Below are positions 30,784 to 41,241 of a stretch of DNA of 64,000 bases, one piece after another (the stretch's first letter is position 1; every line of letters begins with the position of its first letter). Below the pieces are notes generated by a model that was not told the DNA's origin, did not search any database, and saw only the letters and a program-made list of their open reading frames with translations. The translations under genes and the position numbers were made by a program. Source of the DNA: Rhineura floridana (taxonomy: Eukaryota > Chordata > Lepidosauria > Squamata > Rhineuridae); NCBI RefSeq assembly GCF_030035675.1, contig NC_084484.1:184115434-184179433 (forward strand), read 5' to 3'.

Positions 30784-31134
30784 TCAGTTTAAAAGCTGCT
30801 CTGCCACCTTTTTAATTTTAAGTGCCAGCAGTCTGGTTCCATTCTGGTTCAAGTGGAGCCCGTCCCTTTTGTACAGGCCCGGCTTGTCCCAAAATGTTCC
30901 CCAGTGCCTAACAAATCCAAACCCTTCCACCCGACACCATCGTCTCATCCACGCATTGAGACTGCGAAGCTGGGCCTGTCTGGCTGGTCCTGCGCGTGGA
31001 ACCGGTAGCATTTCAGAGAAAGCCACCTTGGAGGTCCTGGCTTTCAGCATCCTACCTAGCAACCTAAATTTTGCTTCCAGGACCTCACGGCTGCATTTCC
31101 CCATGTCGTTGGTGCCAACGTGCACCACGACCAC
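30784..31134 (-). pseudogene. CR1 ORF1 C-terminal esterase fragment
   Basis: 116 residues with VVVHVGTNDMGKCSREVLEA, SEMLPVPRAGPARQAQLRSL, the aromatic GFVRHWGTFWDKPGLY and KRDGLHLNQNGTRLLALKI, the last being the catalytic DxxH block of the SGNH domain. The nucleophile block is missing because the copy is truncated at its 5' side. Confidence 0.85.
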
Positions 31135-31154
31135 TGACTCCTTCCCAGCACATG

Positions 31155-32600
31155 CTGCAATTCCAACACAGACGCAGACTGGGATAAGGTCTCAACTTAA
31201 AAGGCTTGTTGAAAGAGGAAGGTCCGTTTCCTATGTCGTGCAGAACAGACCTCCTGATAAGATGGTATCTGCAGGAGGCCCTCACCTGCAGAGCGCAGTT
31301 ATCAACTGGTTATATAAGGAATGAGATGATCTGTCATGTATCCTGGTCCTGAGCTGTATAGGGCTTTGTACACCAAAACTAGAACCTTGAAGTTAGCCCT
31401 GTAGCTAATAGGTAGTCAGTGCAATTCTTTCAGCAGCAGGGTGACATGGGCGATACCCTGCCCCAGTGAGCAGTCTTGCCCCCGCATTTTGCACCAGCTG
31501 CAGCTTCTGGACCAACCTCAATGGTAGCTCCACATACAGCGCATTACAGTAATCAGCCTAGAGGTTACAACAGTGGTCAGGCTATCTTGGTCCAGAAAAG
31601 GCCGCAGCTGTCTTACCAGCACAAGCTGGTAAAAGAGATTCCTAGCCACTGAGATCACCTGGGTCTCTAGCGACAAAGATGGATCCAGAACCCCCAGACT
31701 ACGGACCTGCTCTTTCAGAGGGAGTATGACTCCATCCAAAGCAGGCAACTGACCAATTATCTGAACTCGGTAACCGCCAACCCACAGCATCTCCATCTTG
31801 CTAGGATTCACTCAGTTTATTAGCCCTCATCCAGCCTACCACTGAGTCTAGGCAGCAATCCAGGGCTTGCATGGCCTCTCCCGATCCACATTACAGAGAA
31901 ATAGAGATGGGTATTGTCAGCGTAGTGCTGACACCTCGCCCCATATCTCCTGATGACCTCTCCCAGGGGCTTCATATAGGTATTAAACAGCATTAGGGAC
32001 AAGTCGAGGGTGTGCCCTGCCCTATGCGTCAGGCCAGTGACAACTTGAGGCAGCGTGGACGCTGAAATCACCCAGGACTATCGTTCTGTGCTCCTCCAAT
32101 ACCACAGCTGAGACGTCCTCCGCCAGCTCAGTCAGAGAAGCTGTCGGGCAGCAGGGTGGATGGTACACCAGCAGCAACCCTAGTTTCCTGTCTCCTTGGC
32201 CTGACACCAGGTGCAGGCCCTCATTTATTTACTTATTAAATTTATATACCGCCCGACTAGCAATAGCTCTCTGGGCGGTGAACATAGCCAGCTCCAAGTC
32301 AGAGTGGTTTCCTGGTGACAGAGATGGAAGTTCTGTAGACTGCAGCAACTCCTCCTTCCCATCCCTGCAGCCTGTGCTGGTGCTGCACCGAGTATCCAGG
32401 AGGGCAAAGCTGGGTCAGATCAACCCCTCCCAGCTCACCCACCCAGGTCTCGGTAATGCACGCAAAATCCGCACCTTCATCCACAATCAAATCATGGATG
32501 AGTGTGGTCTTATTGTGTACCGATGTGGCATTAGACAACAACACACACAGGCCAGTGGGCACAGCAGATGAGCAACGAGGAACCCGTCCATGAGAGTAGC
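31155..32600 (-). mobile_element. L2-clade LINE, degraded, with a nested L2 tail
   Basis: Minus-strand remains of L2 ORF2. 32562-32299 shows the endonuclease start (SNATSVHNKTTLIHDLIVDE, ACITETWVGELGGV). 32207-31518 shows RT and connection pieces (GLLLVYHPPCCPTASLTELA, VVLGDFSVHA, LMLFNTYMKPLGEVIRRYG, VRSLGVLDPSLSLETQVIS). The ORF is broken in many places. An L2 tail of another subfamily is inserted at about 32221-32284 (ATATACCGCCCGACTAGCAA, TAGCTCTCTGGGCGGTGAAC). The 3' edge abuts the CR1 5' truncation point. Confidence 0.82.
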
Positions 32601-32889
32601 GGGAGCGAGGAACAAGGTGTAGATAGCCTTTAAGACTAATGCTGAATACAGCCCACAGCCCCAGGGAGGAAGGACCGGAATTTGATTGATTGATTCACTT
32701 CCCAATAAACATGATTTCAGTTTGATTCCTCCTCGGCAACTGCACACAGTAGTATTTTATCCAGAAGCCTTGTGTGGCCCGATCCAATGCACGAGTTTTC
32801 CTTGCAAGTAATGGAGATCCCTCTCTAAACCAGGCTTTAAAGCACATTTCCTCCTGGCTGAGTTTGGAGGCGCTTACACTCGAGTAAAC

Positions 32890-33640
32890 GGGTCTTTTGG
32901 TATTATAGGGCGCCCCCCCCCGCCGCCACCAATGGTGGAGGCACTCTGCACGTGCGCAGAGGCCCTCTCGCGGGATTGCCCCAGGCCTGGCGAGGAGCCC
33001 TTTCCCTCTTTCTCTCCCCCCCCCCCCGGCTGTGGCTGCTCGGCTGCGGGCGGGATGCGGCCTCCTCGTCCCCCGGCGGCGGTGCGGGTGCTGAGCTTAG
33101 GCCGCGCGGCCTACAAGGAGTCTCTGGCGGCGCAGGAGCGCTGCGTGAGGCGGCACTTGGAGGCCCCCGCTGAGGCGCCGGATCGGCTGCTGCTGTGGGA
33201 GCCGGCGGGCCCGGTCTACACGGTGGGGCTGCGCGGCCTGGAGGCGTCCGCGTCCGTCGAGGCCGCAGAGGAGGAGCGGCGCCTGCGGGCGCTGGGCGCG
33301 GGCTTCGAGCGGGTGCCGCGCGGCGGCCTGGCCACCTTCCACGGCCCGGGCCAGCTGGTGGCCTACCCGGTGCTGGACCTGCGGCGCTTCGGCCTGCCCT
33401 TGCGCGGCTACGTGGCCGCCCTGGAGAGCCTGGCCGTGGCCGCCTGCCGCCGCCTCGGCCTCCGCCACGCCCGCGCCCTCCCGCCGCCCTGCACCGGCGT
33501 CTGGCTCGGCCCCAGGAAGGTCTGCGCCATCGGTGAGTGCGAGGAAGGAAGAAAGGAAAAGGCTGCGCTGAGGAGACCGACTGAGGGAGGGAAAGTGCGC
33601 GCGAGGCGGCCTCTGAGGGGATTAGTAAGGCCGCGAATGC
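32890..33640 (+). promoter_or_regulatory. LIPT2: LIPT2 CpG island promoter
   Basis: GC content and CpG density rise abruptly at about 32905 and drop after about 33640, spanning the putative 5' UTR, all of coding exon 1 and the start of intron 1. No TATA box is seen. CACGTGCGCA at 32950-32959 combines an E-box core with a GC-rich NRF1-like half. The exact start site cannot be set from sequence. Confidence 0.75.
33055..33532 (+). CDS. LIPT2: LIPT2 coding exon 1
   Basis: 478 nt, GC-rich, ending in codon phase 1 (G of Gly160). The frame stays open upstream to an earlier ATG at 32932 and downstream into the intron to 33735, but neither extension resembles the family. Confidence 0.95.
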
Positions 33641-36053
33641 GCACCAGTAATACCTTTGTTTCATTTTATATGTGTGCGGCTTATGAAGAACGGCTAATTT
33701 TAAGTATGAATACGAATAATGTATGTTTTTATTAAAAAAAAACTTTATAAAGTTTTATTTTGTGTGTGTGAGGGGCCTAATGAAAAATGGTTAATGGTAA
33801 GTAGGAATAAGCATAATGTACTTTAATTTTTTTTTACTTATTTTGTATGTGTGAGGTGCCTTATGAAGAATTGGTAATGCTAAGTAGAAATACGAATAAT
33901 GTATTTTTAAATCTCTAATTTATTTCATACTTGTGAGGCGCTTAATGACAAGGTGTTAACGCTGAAACAAAATATGAATTACGTACTTTTAATTTTTTAA
34001 AATTTATTTTGTATTTGTGAGTGCCTAATGACAAATTGTGAATGATGAGACAGAATATGAATAGCGCACTTAAACATTTTTTAATTTGTTTTATATGTGT
34101 GAGGTGCCTTATGAAGAATTGTTAATGCTAAGTCTGAATACTAATAAATGCATTTTTTAAATTTATTAAATTTGGATCCCATGTTTTCTCCCAAAGGAGC
34201 CTGGGGCAGCAAACATTAAAATTAAATTTAAAATAAACAGTACAATTTAAAATAAAATAAAATACTATGTTTAAAACATCTAAAAGCAATTAAAAACCAT
34301 CTAAAAGCAATTGCATACCCTCACAGTTAATAATTTTATTTATTTATTAAATATTTATATTTATTTTTAAAATTCATTTTATATATGTGATGTGGCTTAA
34401 GAAGAATTGTTCATGCTAAATATGAATAGTGTATTTATGTTATTTATTTATTTTATGTTTATGCATTTATGCATTTGCCACCCTGGGCTCGTGCTGGGAG
34501 AAAGGGCGGGATATAAATCAAATAATTAATAAATAAATTTGGATATTTGTATAGCTACCTTTCTATACAGCCCTCTCAAAGTTTCATTGGAAATTACGGT
34601 AAAAAATACGCAATCTACAGTAAAAACAATATGGAAAACTCAAAAGAACTCCCCAGCAAGGAGAGAGGCTGCAAGCCCCACCATCCATTTGCACCAGGGA
34701 TGTTGCTGGATTGCTACTCCCCTCCTCCCAGACTAACCTAAAAAAAAATTAGGACACTTTATTTATTTATTTATTGTATTTGTATACCACCCCATAGCCG
34801 AAGCTCTCTGGGCGGTTTACAGTAACTAAAAACATTAAAAACAAATATACAAATTTAAAACACATCTTTTAAAAACAATTTAAAACACATGCTAAAATGC
34901 CTGGGAGAAGAGGAAAGTCTTGACCTGGTGCCGAAAAGATAACAGTGATGGCGCCAGGCGCACCTCGTCAAAAGAATCATTCCATAATTTGGGGGCCACC
35001 ACTGAGAAGGCCTTCTCCCTTGTTGCCACCCTCTGAGCTTCCCTCGGAGTAGGCACCCAGAGGAGGGCCTTAAATGTTTACATGAGAAGATACATTTAGA
35101 AACACTTATTTGGTGAGAAAATATGTATTTACCTTTCACTTTTTGTTACAGATTTTTTTAAAAAATTGGAAGATTAATGTGGAACTTGGGATGGAACAAA
35201 ATTGTGAATCATTAAATATGTGCAAAATTTTAAAAACCGTGATCAGTGCAGAAACGGGACTTATTGACTATATGCAAAACTGTCACGGGCTAGCGATAGA
35301 CTGATCCGTCCATCCATAGTCTTGAAAAAAAGACGCATCCTTTGTTTGCTTTTAGGTGATGCTCACATGTGCCCTCCTAGGCATCATCTTAGAAGAGGTC
35401 TTTCCTCCTGTGTGTAAGAGAAGGGAGACTGCCTTTCTTCTGTTGGTGCTTGCCATTTGCAGGTTTTATAAGTACTTGTACTTGCATATAAAACTGCCAT
35501 TTGCAGTTTTTGCAAATATATCTGTTTGGCATCAAAAAGGTCTTCAAGAGACCCCTAAAGTCAGAAGTGAGGATGCCTGCCCAGTCTCCACTAGAGGAAG
35601 GTTCCACAGCATTGTGGTTGTTATATTAAATTTTGCTGCCTTTTTAATGCAGTTAGTTGTTTAGTGGAAATTAATTTATTCAGGTGTTCACTTTGACTTT
35701 ATTCCATCCTGTAGTCTTCTTTCTTTGCTACTTTGGGTCATGGAGAAAATAGGATCACAACGCTTTGCTTGATGAATAAACCCTTCCCAAACAGTTTAAT
35801 ATGTCTTTTGTTGTCTTGCTTTCTAGGCATCCACTGTGGAAGGCATGTAACCTCGCATGGTTTGGCTCTGAATTGCTGCACTGACTTGACATGGTTTGAC
35901 CACATTGTTCCTTGTGGGCTGGAAGGAAAGGAGGTGACGTCCCTAAGCAAGGAACTGCAGAGACATGTCTCCGTTGAAGAAGCTACTGAACCTTTCCTGG
36001 CTGCCTTTCAAGAGGTGTTTAAGTGCACTTTGACTGAAGAATCTCTAACATAG
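33055..36053 (+). CDS. LIPT2: Octanoyl-[acyl-carrier-protein]:protein N-octanoyltransferase (lipoyl transferase 2), two exons
   Basis: LIPT2 moves octanoyl from mitochondrial ACP to the lipoyl domain of GCSH, the first step of protein lipoylation, in the mitochondrial matrix. Exon 1 (33055-33532) ends ATCG before gtgagt. Exon 2 (35827-36053) follows ttctag and ends in TAG. Together they encode 234 aa; the human protein is about 231. Family signatures are [13 protein letters not shown] (49-61), [13 protein letters not shown] (89-101), [25 protein letters not shown] with the catalytic Lys at 155, [12 protein letters not shown] and DHIVPCGL with the catalytic Cys at 189. The Lys-Cys spacing of 34 equals that of E. 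coli LipB (135 and 169). The start at 33055 matches the human N-terminus (MR-P, then VRxLxLGR). The plus orientation is divergent from POLD3, as in other vertebrates. Confidence 0.96.
33655..34450 (+). repeat. Degenerate ~84-bp tandem repeat in LIPT2 intron 1
   Basis: Six or seven diverged units each built like ATGTGTGAGGTGCCTTATGA, AGAATTGTTAATGCTAAGT, GAATA(C/G)(T/G)AATAA... Units start near 33662, 33754, 33841, 33924, 34007 and 34089, with one more near 34369 after an L2 tail insertion. The array starts right where the CpG island ends. No coding capacity. Confidence 0.75.
34155..34350 (-). mobile_element. L2 3' tail inserted in the intron 1 tandem array
   Basis: TTTGGATCCCATGTTTTCTC, CCAAAGGAGCCTGGGGCAGC and AAAACATCTAAAAGCAATTA mark a diverged antisense L2 tail that separates units of the tandem array. 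Confidence 0.6.
34450..34545 (+). mobile_element. L2 3' tail
   Basis: TTTGCCACCCTGGGCTCGTG, CTGGGAGAAAGGGCGGGATA and an AATAAATAAAT end. Confidence 0.7.
34755..35082 (-). mobile_element. L2 3' end
   Basis: Antisense L2 tail (ATACCACCCCATAGCCGAAG, CTCTCTGGGCGGTTTACAG) and C-terminal ORF remains (GGTGCCGAAAAGATAACAGT, GGGGGCCACCACTGAGAAGG). Located in LIPT2 intron 1. Confidence 0.8.
35827..36053 (+). CDS. LIPT2: LIPT2 coding exon 2 (last)
   Basis: 227 nt after the acceptor TTGCTTTCTAG (35816-35826). It encodes [20 protein letters not shown] through [11 protein letters not shown] and the stop at 36051-36053. The preceding pyrimidine-rich stretch is a good acceptor tract. Confidence 0.95.
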
Positions 36054-36460
36054 AAAGGCACCTGCAGTCTCACTCTAGGAGAATGATTTGTGCTAGTTTC
36101 CAGATGTTCCTAGGAACACAGAGTGCTTTTCCCAACAGTAGAAACTTAAACATGAAAAAGCCTCTGCCTTTATATTTGAAGTTTGTCGTCTACTGCAGAG
36201 TGTTGCCAGTGTGGTGCCTTCAGATATTATTGTACTACAGCTTTCATCATTCCTGGCCTTTGGCCATGCTGGTTGGGGCCGATAGGGATTAGAGCCCAGC
36301 AACATCTGGAGTGGCACCTCATGGGCTACCCCTGTTCTGCTTTGTAAAAGTTGAATATTGGTGATTCCCTTCCCAGTCAACATTGGGAATTTTGCCTCTT
36401 TGTAAAGAAGGAGTCCAAGGATTTCCAATAAAAGAATCTTCAATATTTCCAATAAACCAC
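36054..36460 (+). terminator. LIPT2: LIPT2 3' UTR with poly(A) signals
   Basis: Two AATAAA hexamers at 36427-36432 and 36451-36456 lie about 375-400 bp after the stop, the first plausible polyadenylation signals. The UTR contains a MITE at 36196-36335. Confidence 0.6.
36196..36335. mobile_element. hAT-like palindromic MITE in the LIPT2 3' UTR
   Basis: TGTACTACAGCTTTCATCAT, TGGCCATGCTGGTTGGGG and CAGCAACATCTGGAGTGGCA match the family listed at 2028. If transcribed it would form a hairpin in the LIPT2 mRNA. Confidence 0.55.
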
Positions 36461-36687
36461 AATACTCAGGAAGCTAGAATGACGCCCTTGGCTCCTACTG
36501 GGAGAAAGGGTGGGATATAAATCACATAAATAAATAAATTAATAGAACAAGATTAAAGTAGTTTAAAGTTTGTGGCATAAGAGGGCTGAAAGGTCAGTGG
36601 TTTCTGTTAAAAGTACATAAAATGAGTTCATGAACTTTTACATGTGTGTATGTTACACTTGAACCACACTGTACCTGTGTTTCTTTT

Positions 36688-36795
36688 TAAGAACATACAA
36701 AGATCCTGCTGGATCAGGCCAATGGCCCATTTAGTCCATCATCCTGTTCTCACAGTGGCTAATCAGATGCCCTTGGGAAGCCTGAGGTATGGAAT
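36688..36795 (-). mobile_element. CR1 3' end fragment
   Basis: AAGAACATACAAAGATCCTG, CTGGATCAGGCCAATGGCCC and CATCATCCTGTTCTCACAGT are the antisense of the CR1 3' UTR and tail. Confidence 0.8.
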
Positions 36796-38375
36796 TAGGT
36801 AGCTCATGAAGAATATTCAGAACTCGTAGAGACTTCCAAGATTATAGAGAAACAGCAGCATGGCTGTAAGAGCACAACAGGGTTAACCGTGATAACATGC
36901 AGAAGGTTTTTGCGAAATGTTTAGAACAAATATTCAAGATAATTTAACATGGATTAAGGCACCGTTTAAATTTTTTCTTTCTTTCTCTCAATCACTGGTG
37001 TTTAATATTCTATCAGGGCAGCTGGAACGTGTTTTTAATCACCTTTTTGTAGAAAAGTAAATTTGTTCCATGCTTTCATGGCATTCTTATGGGTGTCATT
37101 GCAGTTCGGATCTGCATTAGCAATTTTGATCAGAGGACTAAGAGATACTTTAGAATTTCACATCAGAATAAAAGGATTTTCATAATAGCTGAGTGATGCC
37201 AAATGAAGCATTTGTGTTTGCCTAAACATGTGAGATCCAGATGCTGAAGCCTACCTGATAAGTAGCCTACCTGACAAATAGACATGGAGAATCAATGGGC
37301 AAAAAAAATTGTGGGTCTGTCTTGCAGCAGGAAAGGAACTAGAATTGATTATGGACTCTCACTCTGCAGGAAGCATTTTATTCTTTTATCTTTTCCGTTT
37401 TTTCAGGAAAACTAAGAAAAAGCCATGCATAGACAGTGGAAGGGAGCGGAGGACTTTTTTCTTGTTATACATAGGTTGCCTCGTGGGAAATCAAGGATTC
37501 CCCAGCCTGTGTGGCAGAAGACCACACTGCTACTACTATTCTGGAAACAGGCAATTCATTTGCATAGTTTGCATATGCCATTTTAGCTTATCAAAGCAGA
37601 TTGCAAGAAATAAAAATATGCTATCGGTAAAACATGCTAAAACATACCGAATAAAAACCCAACAATATTATAACCAGTATAAAATAGATGGTCTTTTAAA
37701 ACTAGCATCTATTATAGTGTCCTCCAGAATAAAATGTTTTCCATGCCTGTTTCAATATGGGAAGAGAGAAAGTTTGGTGGTTCTTTACAAGGAGATAGTA
37801 CCATGTCTATGGTGCCACCACTGAGAGACCCAGTCCCTGGAACCTGCCAATCATATCTGCTAGAGATGAGCTGGTGAGCAGGAATTAATGATGTTGATCT
37901 CAAGACTTGGGCAGGTCATATGGATGAAGGCAGTCTTCTGGATAGGATTTGTGCCTTAAAAATGACTTTCATGCAGGACATTTGTAACAGAAAGCAGTCC
38001 TAGGGATTTTGGAGAAGGGTGAAATTCACCCGGTGTTGGGTTTTTTTATATCTATTCACAATGAGGTCTCAGAGTGGGTTACAGCAATTTAAAAATACAG
38101 TATTAAAAACAGTTAAAAGTCAAGAGAATATGCTGTGTCCTAAAAAGGATAAAGAGGTACTGTATATCTTCAGCATACAATGAAATCTTTACAAAGAAGA
38201 TGCTGATGTACCTCTATGGGGAAAAATTCAACAGCATACGTTGAAATATGTGGTCTTGCTCACATACACAGAGGAGGTGATGAAGATGTTTCTGGACTGT
38301 ACCACTTCAGACTTCAGGGGGTGGCTCACAACCGAATGCTTTTGCATGAAGAAGAAAAAAGCCCTTGTACATATG
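36796..38375. other. Unassigned intergenic sequence
   Basis: About 1.6 kb with no gene recognised. A 171-codon plus frame at 37309-37824 has low-complexity, Cys/His-scattered content and no family likeness; it is probably chance. Low GC, no CpG island. Confidence 0.45.
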
Positions 38376-38379
38376 TTTT

Positions 38380-38558
38380 GACCTGGCGCCAAAAAGATAA
38401 CAGTGTTGGCACCAGGCGCACCTCGTCAGTGTGTGTTTACTACCTCAGTTGCTATTTGCATGCCCTAGACCTCTGCCTCTGGGTATTACCTGAGAAAGTT
38501 CCGCACAGCAGTAGGAAATACACATCCTCTCTGCATCCCAGGAAAATGGCAGCTGAAT
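38380..38558 (+). repeat. Local direct duplication, copy 1
   Basis: 179 bp that recurs at 39461-39639 with about three differences. The first 50 bp are L2 sequence (GACCTGGCGCCAAAAAGATA) and the remaining 129 bp are not repeated elsewhere in the window (TACTACCTCAGTTGCTATTT to ATGGCAGCTGAAT). Confidence 0.92.
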
Positions 38559-39176
38559 AGGATATTCTAGAGTTGGAAAAGGTTCAGAAGAGGGCAACCA
38601 GAATGATCAAGGGGATGGAGCGACTCCCTTACGAGGAAAGGTTGCAGCATTTGGGGCTTTTTAGTTTAGAGAAAAGGCGGGTCAGAGGAGACATGATAGA
38701 AGTGTATAAAATTATGCATGGCATTGAGAAAGTGGATAGAGAAAAGTTCTTCTCCCTCTCTCATAATACTAGAACTCGTGGACATTCAAAGAAGCTGAAT
38801 GTTGGAAGATTCAGGACAGACAAAAGGAAGTCCTTCTTTACTCAGCGCATAGTTAAACTATGGAATTTGCTCCCACAAGATGCAGTAACGGCCACCAGCT
38901 TGGATGGCTTTAAAAGGAGATTAGACAAATTCATGGAGGACAGGGCTATCAATGGCTACTAGCCATGATGCCTGTGCTCTGCCACCCTAGTCAGAGGCAG
39001 CATGCTTCTGAAAACCAGTTGCTGGAAGCCTCAGGAGGGGAGAGTGTTCTTGCACTCGGGTCCTGCTTGCGGGCTTCCCCCAGGCACCTGGCTGGCCACT
39101 GTGAGAACAGGATGCTGGACTAGATGGGCCACTGGCCTGATCCAGCAGGCTCTTCTTATGTTCTTATGTTACAGTG
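38559..39176 (+). mobile_element. CR1 3' fragment
   Basis: From GATATTCTAGAGTTGGAAAA through the CR1 C-terminal ORF (38573-38962: KRATRMIKGMERLPYEERL to DRAINGY, 129 open codons) and 3' UTR to TTCTTATGTTCTTATG. Nearly identical to the copies at 463-1873 and 27572-31148. It begins exactly where duplication copy 1 ends. Confidence 0.93.
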
Positions 39177-39289
39177 AAAGCTAGGCTAGGACTCTTAACT
39201 AGTTTTCTATGCGGAGGGATTATTTTTGTGTGGAAGAACATTCAGTCATGCGGTTTCCTCCACCAACAGTGAGAGGTGATGCAGTCCAG

Positions 39290-39510
39290 AAATTTATTTA
39301 TTTATTTATTACGTTATTACATTTATATACCGCCCCATAGCTGAAGCTCTCTGGGCAGTTTACAGCAATTAAAAACAAATATACACATTTTAAAAAACAA
39401 AAACAATTTAAAAAACAATTTAAAAACATGTTAAAATGCCTGGGAGAAGAGGAAAGTCTTGACCTGGCGCCAAAAAGATAACAGTGTTGGCGCCAGGCGC
39501 ACCTCGTCAC
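39290..39510 (-). mobile_element. L2 3' end
   Basis: Antisense L2 tail (ATACCGCCCCATAGCTGAAG, CTCTCTGGGCAGTTTACAGC) and the last codons of ORF2. It runs into duplication copy 2. Confidence 0.8.
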
Positions 39511-39639
39511 TGTGTGTTTACTACCTCAGTTGCTATTTGCATGCCCTAGACCTCTGCCTCTGGGTATTACCTGAGAAAGTTCCGCACAGCAGTAGGAAAT
39601 ACAGATCCTCTCTGCATCCCAGGAAAATGGCAGCTGAAT
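39461..39639 (+). repeat. Local direct duplication, copy 2
   Basis: Second copy of 38380-38558, offset 1081 bp. Here the L2 part continues to a complete 3' tail on its left, so this is likely the original. Confidence 0.92.
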
Positions 39640-40545
39640 TTTAAATCATCTCACTGACACATCTCTGGTTGGAGAGATCACTAGATCAGTCATTCACAGT
39701 ATAAATACAATAAAACTTGTTGCAAAGAGTTCAACAGTCTTCGCTAGTCCGGTGATGGTCTGGGCAACAACCCTGGTTACTTGGGTGAATAATACTGGAT
39801 GGCTTTGTCTGTAGGCTGCAAGACAGTGTTGTATTAATAGCCAATTATTGTTTTCATTTATTACTTGGAGAGATCTCTATGGTTTCTCCTGCATGGGAAG
39901 CAAAAATTAAGGGAAGATCACTCTGGGCTGCAAAACTGCCAAAAGAGAGACCCTAATGGAGGCCTGTGGAAGGTCACGGATACCCTGCTAGCTAAACTGG
40001 AGGGCTTGTTTAACTGCTTCATTGCTTTCAAGAGAGGTAGTGAAGCTGCACATGCTCAGAAGCCAAATTACACCATCTGAAAGCCTGTCTGCTGTTCCTA
40101 TGTATGTGGGAACTAGTTCTTCATGTGTGAATGAAGGATACTCTGTACATCCTCAGAACTGCTGTTCTTTATACTTCACAGGTTTCAGCTCTGCAAAAAC
40201 CTGGCTTCATGTGAATGTAAGAGCATTGCTCTGAAGGGGTATATAACTGAGTGATAAAGATGTATGTACAGGTATGAGATGGAAGTGAAGAGTTCCAATG
40301 TCAATATTTGTTCATTACCCCTATTAAAAAGTTTTTCCTTTCATACGTGTTTCTTAATTTGCTGTGGTTCCATTGAAGAATGTAGCCTTTTTGCAGTTCC
40401 CATCTCTGCCATCTGACAGTGTGATTTATCTCATGTTATTAAATGAATGAGGGTTTTTTTTTACCAGGTCAGGCTTGGCAAGAGAATCGTAGCACATTCC
40501 TTCAAAATGGAGTTTAGGGTAGAAAAATCAGGGACCCTTGTGAAT
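39640..40545. other. Unassigned intergenic sequence
   Basis: No recognisable gene or repeat over about 900 bp. Confidence 0.45.
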
Positions 40546-40690
40546 TGCTGTAAACCGCCCAGAGAGCTGTTGGTCAGTGACGCAGGCTGTGAGACTCACA
40601 GACAAGGTTTTTAGCAGAGAGAGCTTCAGCTATGGGCAGTATATAAATGTAATAAATAAATAAATGTAATAAAAAAATAAATATGTATTT
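40546..40690 (+). mobile_element. L2 3' tail
   Basis: TGTAAACCGCCCAGAGAGCT, an inserted stretch, then GCTTCAGCTATGGGCAGTAT and AATAAATAAATG. Confidence 0.65.
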
Positions 40691-40945
40691 ACTTATTTCT
40701 TAAATTTATATCCCTCCCTTCCTCCCAGAAGGAGCCCAGGGCGGCAAACAAAAGCATCAAAAACACTATAAAACATCATAAAAACAAACTAAAATATATT
40801 AAAACAAGATACCCTTAAAAGCATATTAAAACAAAACATCTTTAAAAACTTTTTAAAAATTCTTTTAAAACTTAAAAAAAAAAAAATCTTTAAAAATGTA
40901 TTAAAAAGCAATTCCAACACAGATGTAGACTAGGATAAGGTATTC
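40691..40945 (-). mobile_element. L2 3' end
   Basis: Antisense tail ATTTATATCCCTCCCTTCCT, CCCAGAAGGAGCCCAGGGCG to ACAGATGTAGACTAGGATAA. Confidence 0.75.
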
Positions 40946-41241
40946 TTGTGTAAGTGACGTAAAGTTGAGTAATAATTCTCACAGCAATATCTTTGGGTGA
41001 TATCCAACTAAATCATAGAGTAGACCACTTAAATCAATAAACAAGTCCATTCATTTCTACAGATCCACTCAGAGAATGGCTAACATTGGCTATCGCCCTG
41101 TGTTTCCGCATATTCCAAAACTAGCAAGCATATGAAAAAAATGTGTATGTTGTGTTTCTCATTTCCATTTATGTAATAGATACAATTCTTCCAATTTAAA
41201 CCTCGCTTCTCTGTTTTAAACAATCTAAACCAGCCTAGAGA

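Larger units (their letters stand above)
27572..31148 (-). mobile_element. CR1 LINE, long copy (ORF2 nearly intact)
   Basis: A minus-strand CR1 of the TTCTTATG-tailed subfamily. It begins inside ORF1 (about 31148), keeps the whole ORF2 and 3' UTR and ends near 27572. The ORF2 is open for 818 codons and then has two small indels near 28140-28215. At the 5' side it abuts an L2 fragment (31155 onward). Confidence 0.95.

Noticed and set aside
32903-33664. A 253-codon minus-strand frame across LIPT2 exon 1
   Set aside because: Antisense shadow of GC-rich coding sequence with Arg/Pro/Ala composition.
37309-37824. A 171-codon plus-strand frame
   Set aside because: Starts with no context, mixed low-similarity content, no domain and no splice support. 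Chance frame most likely.
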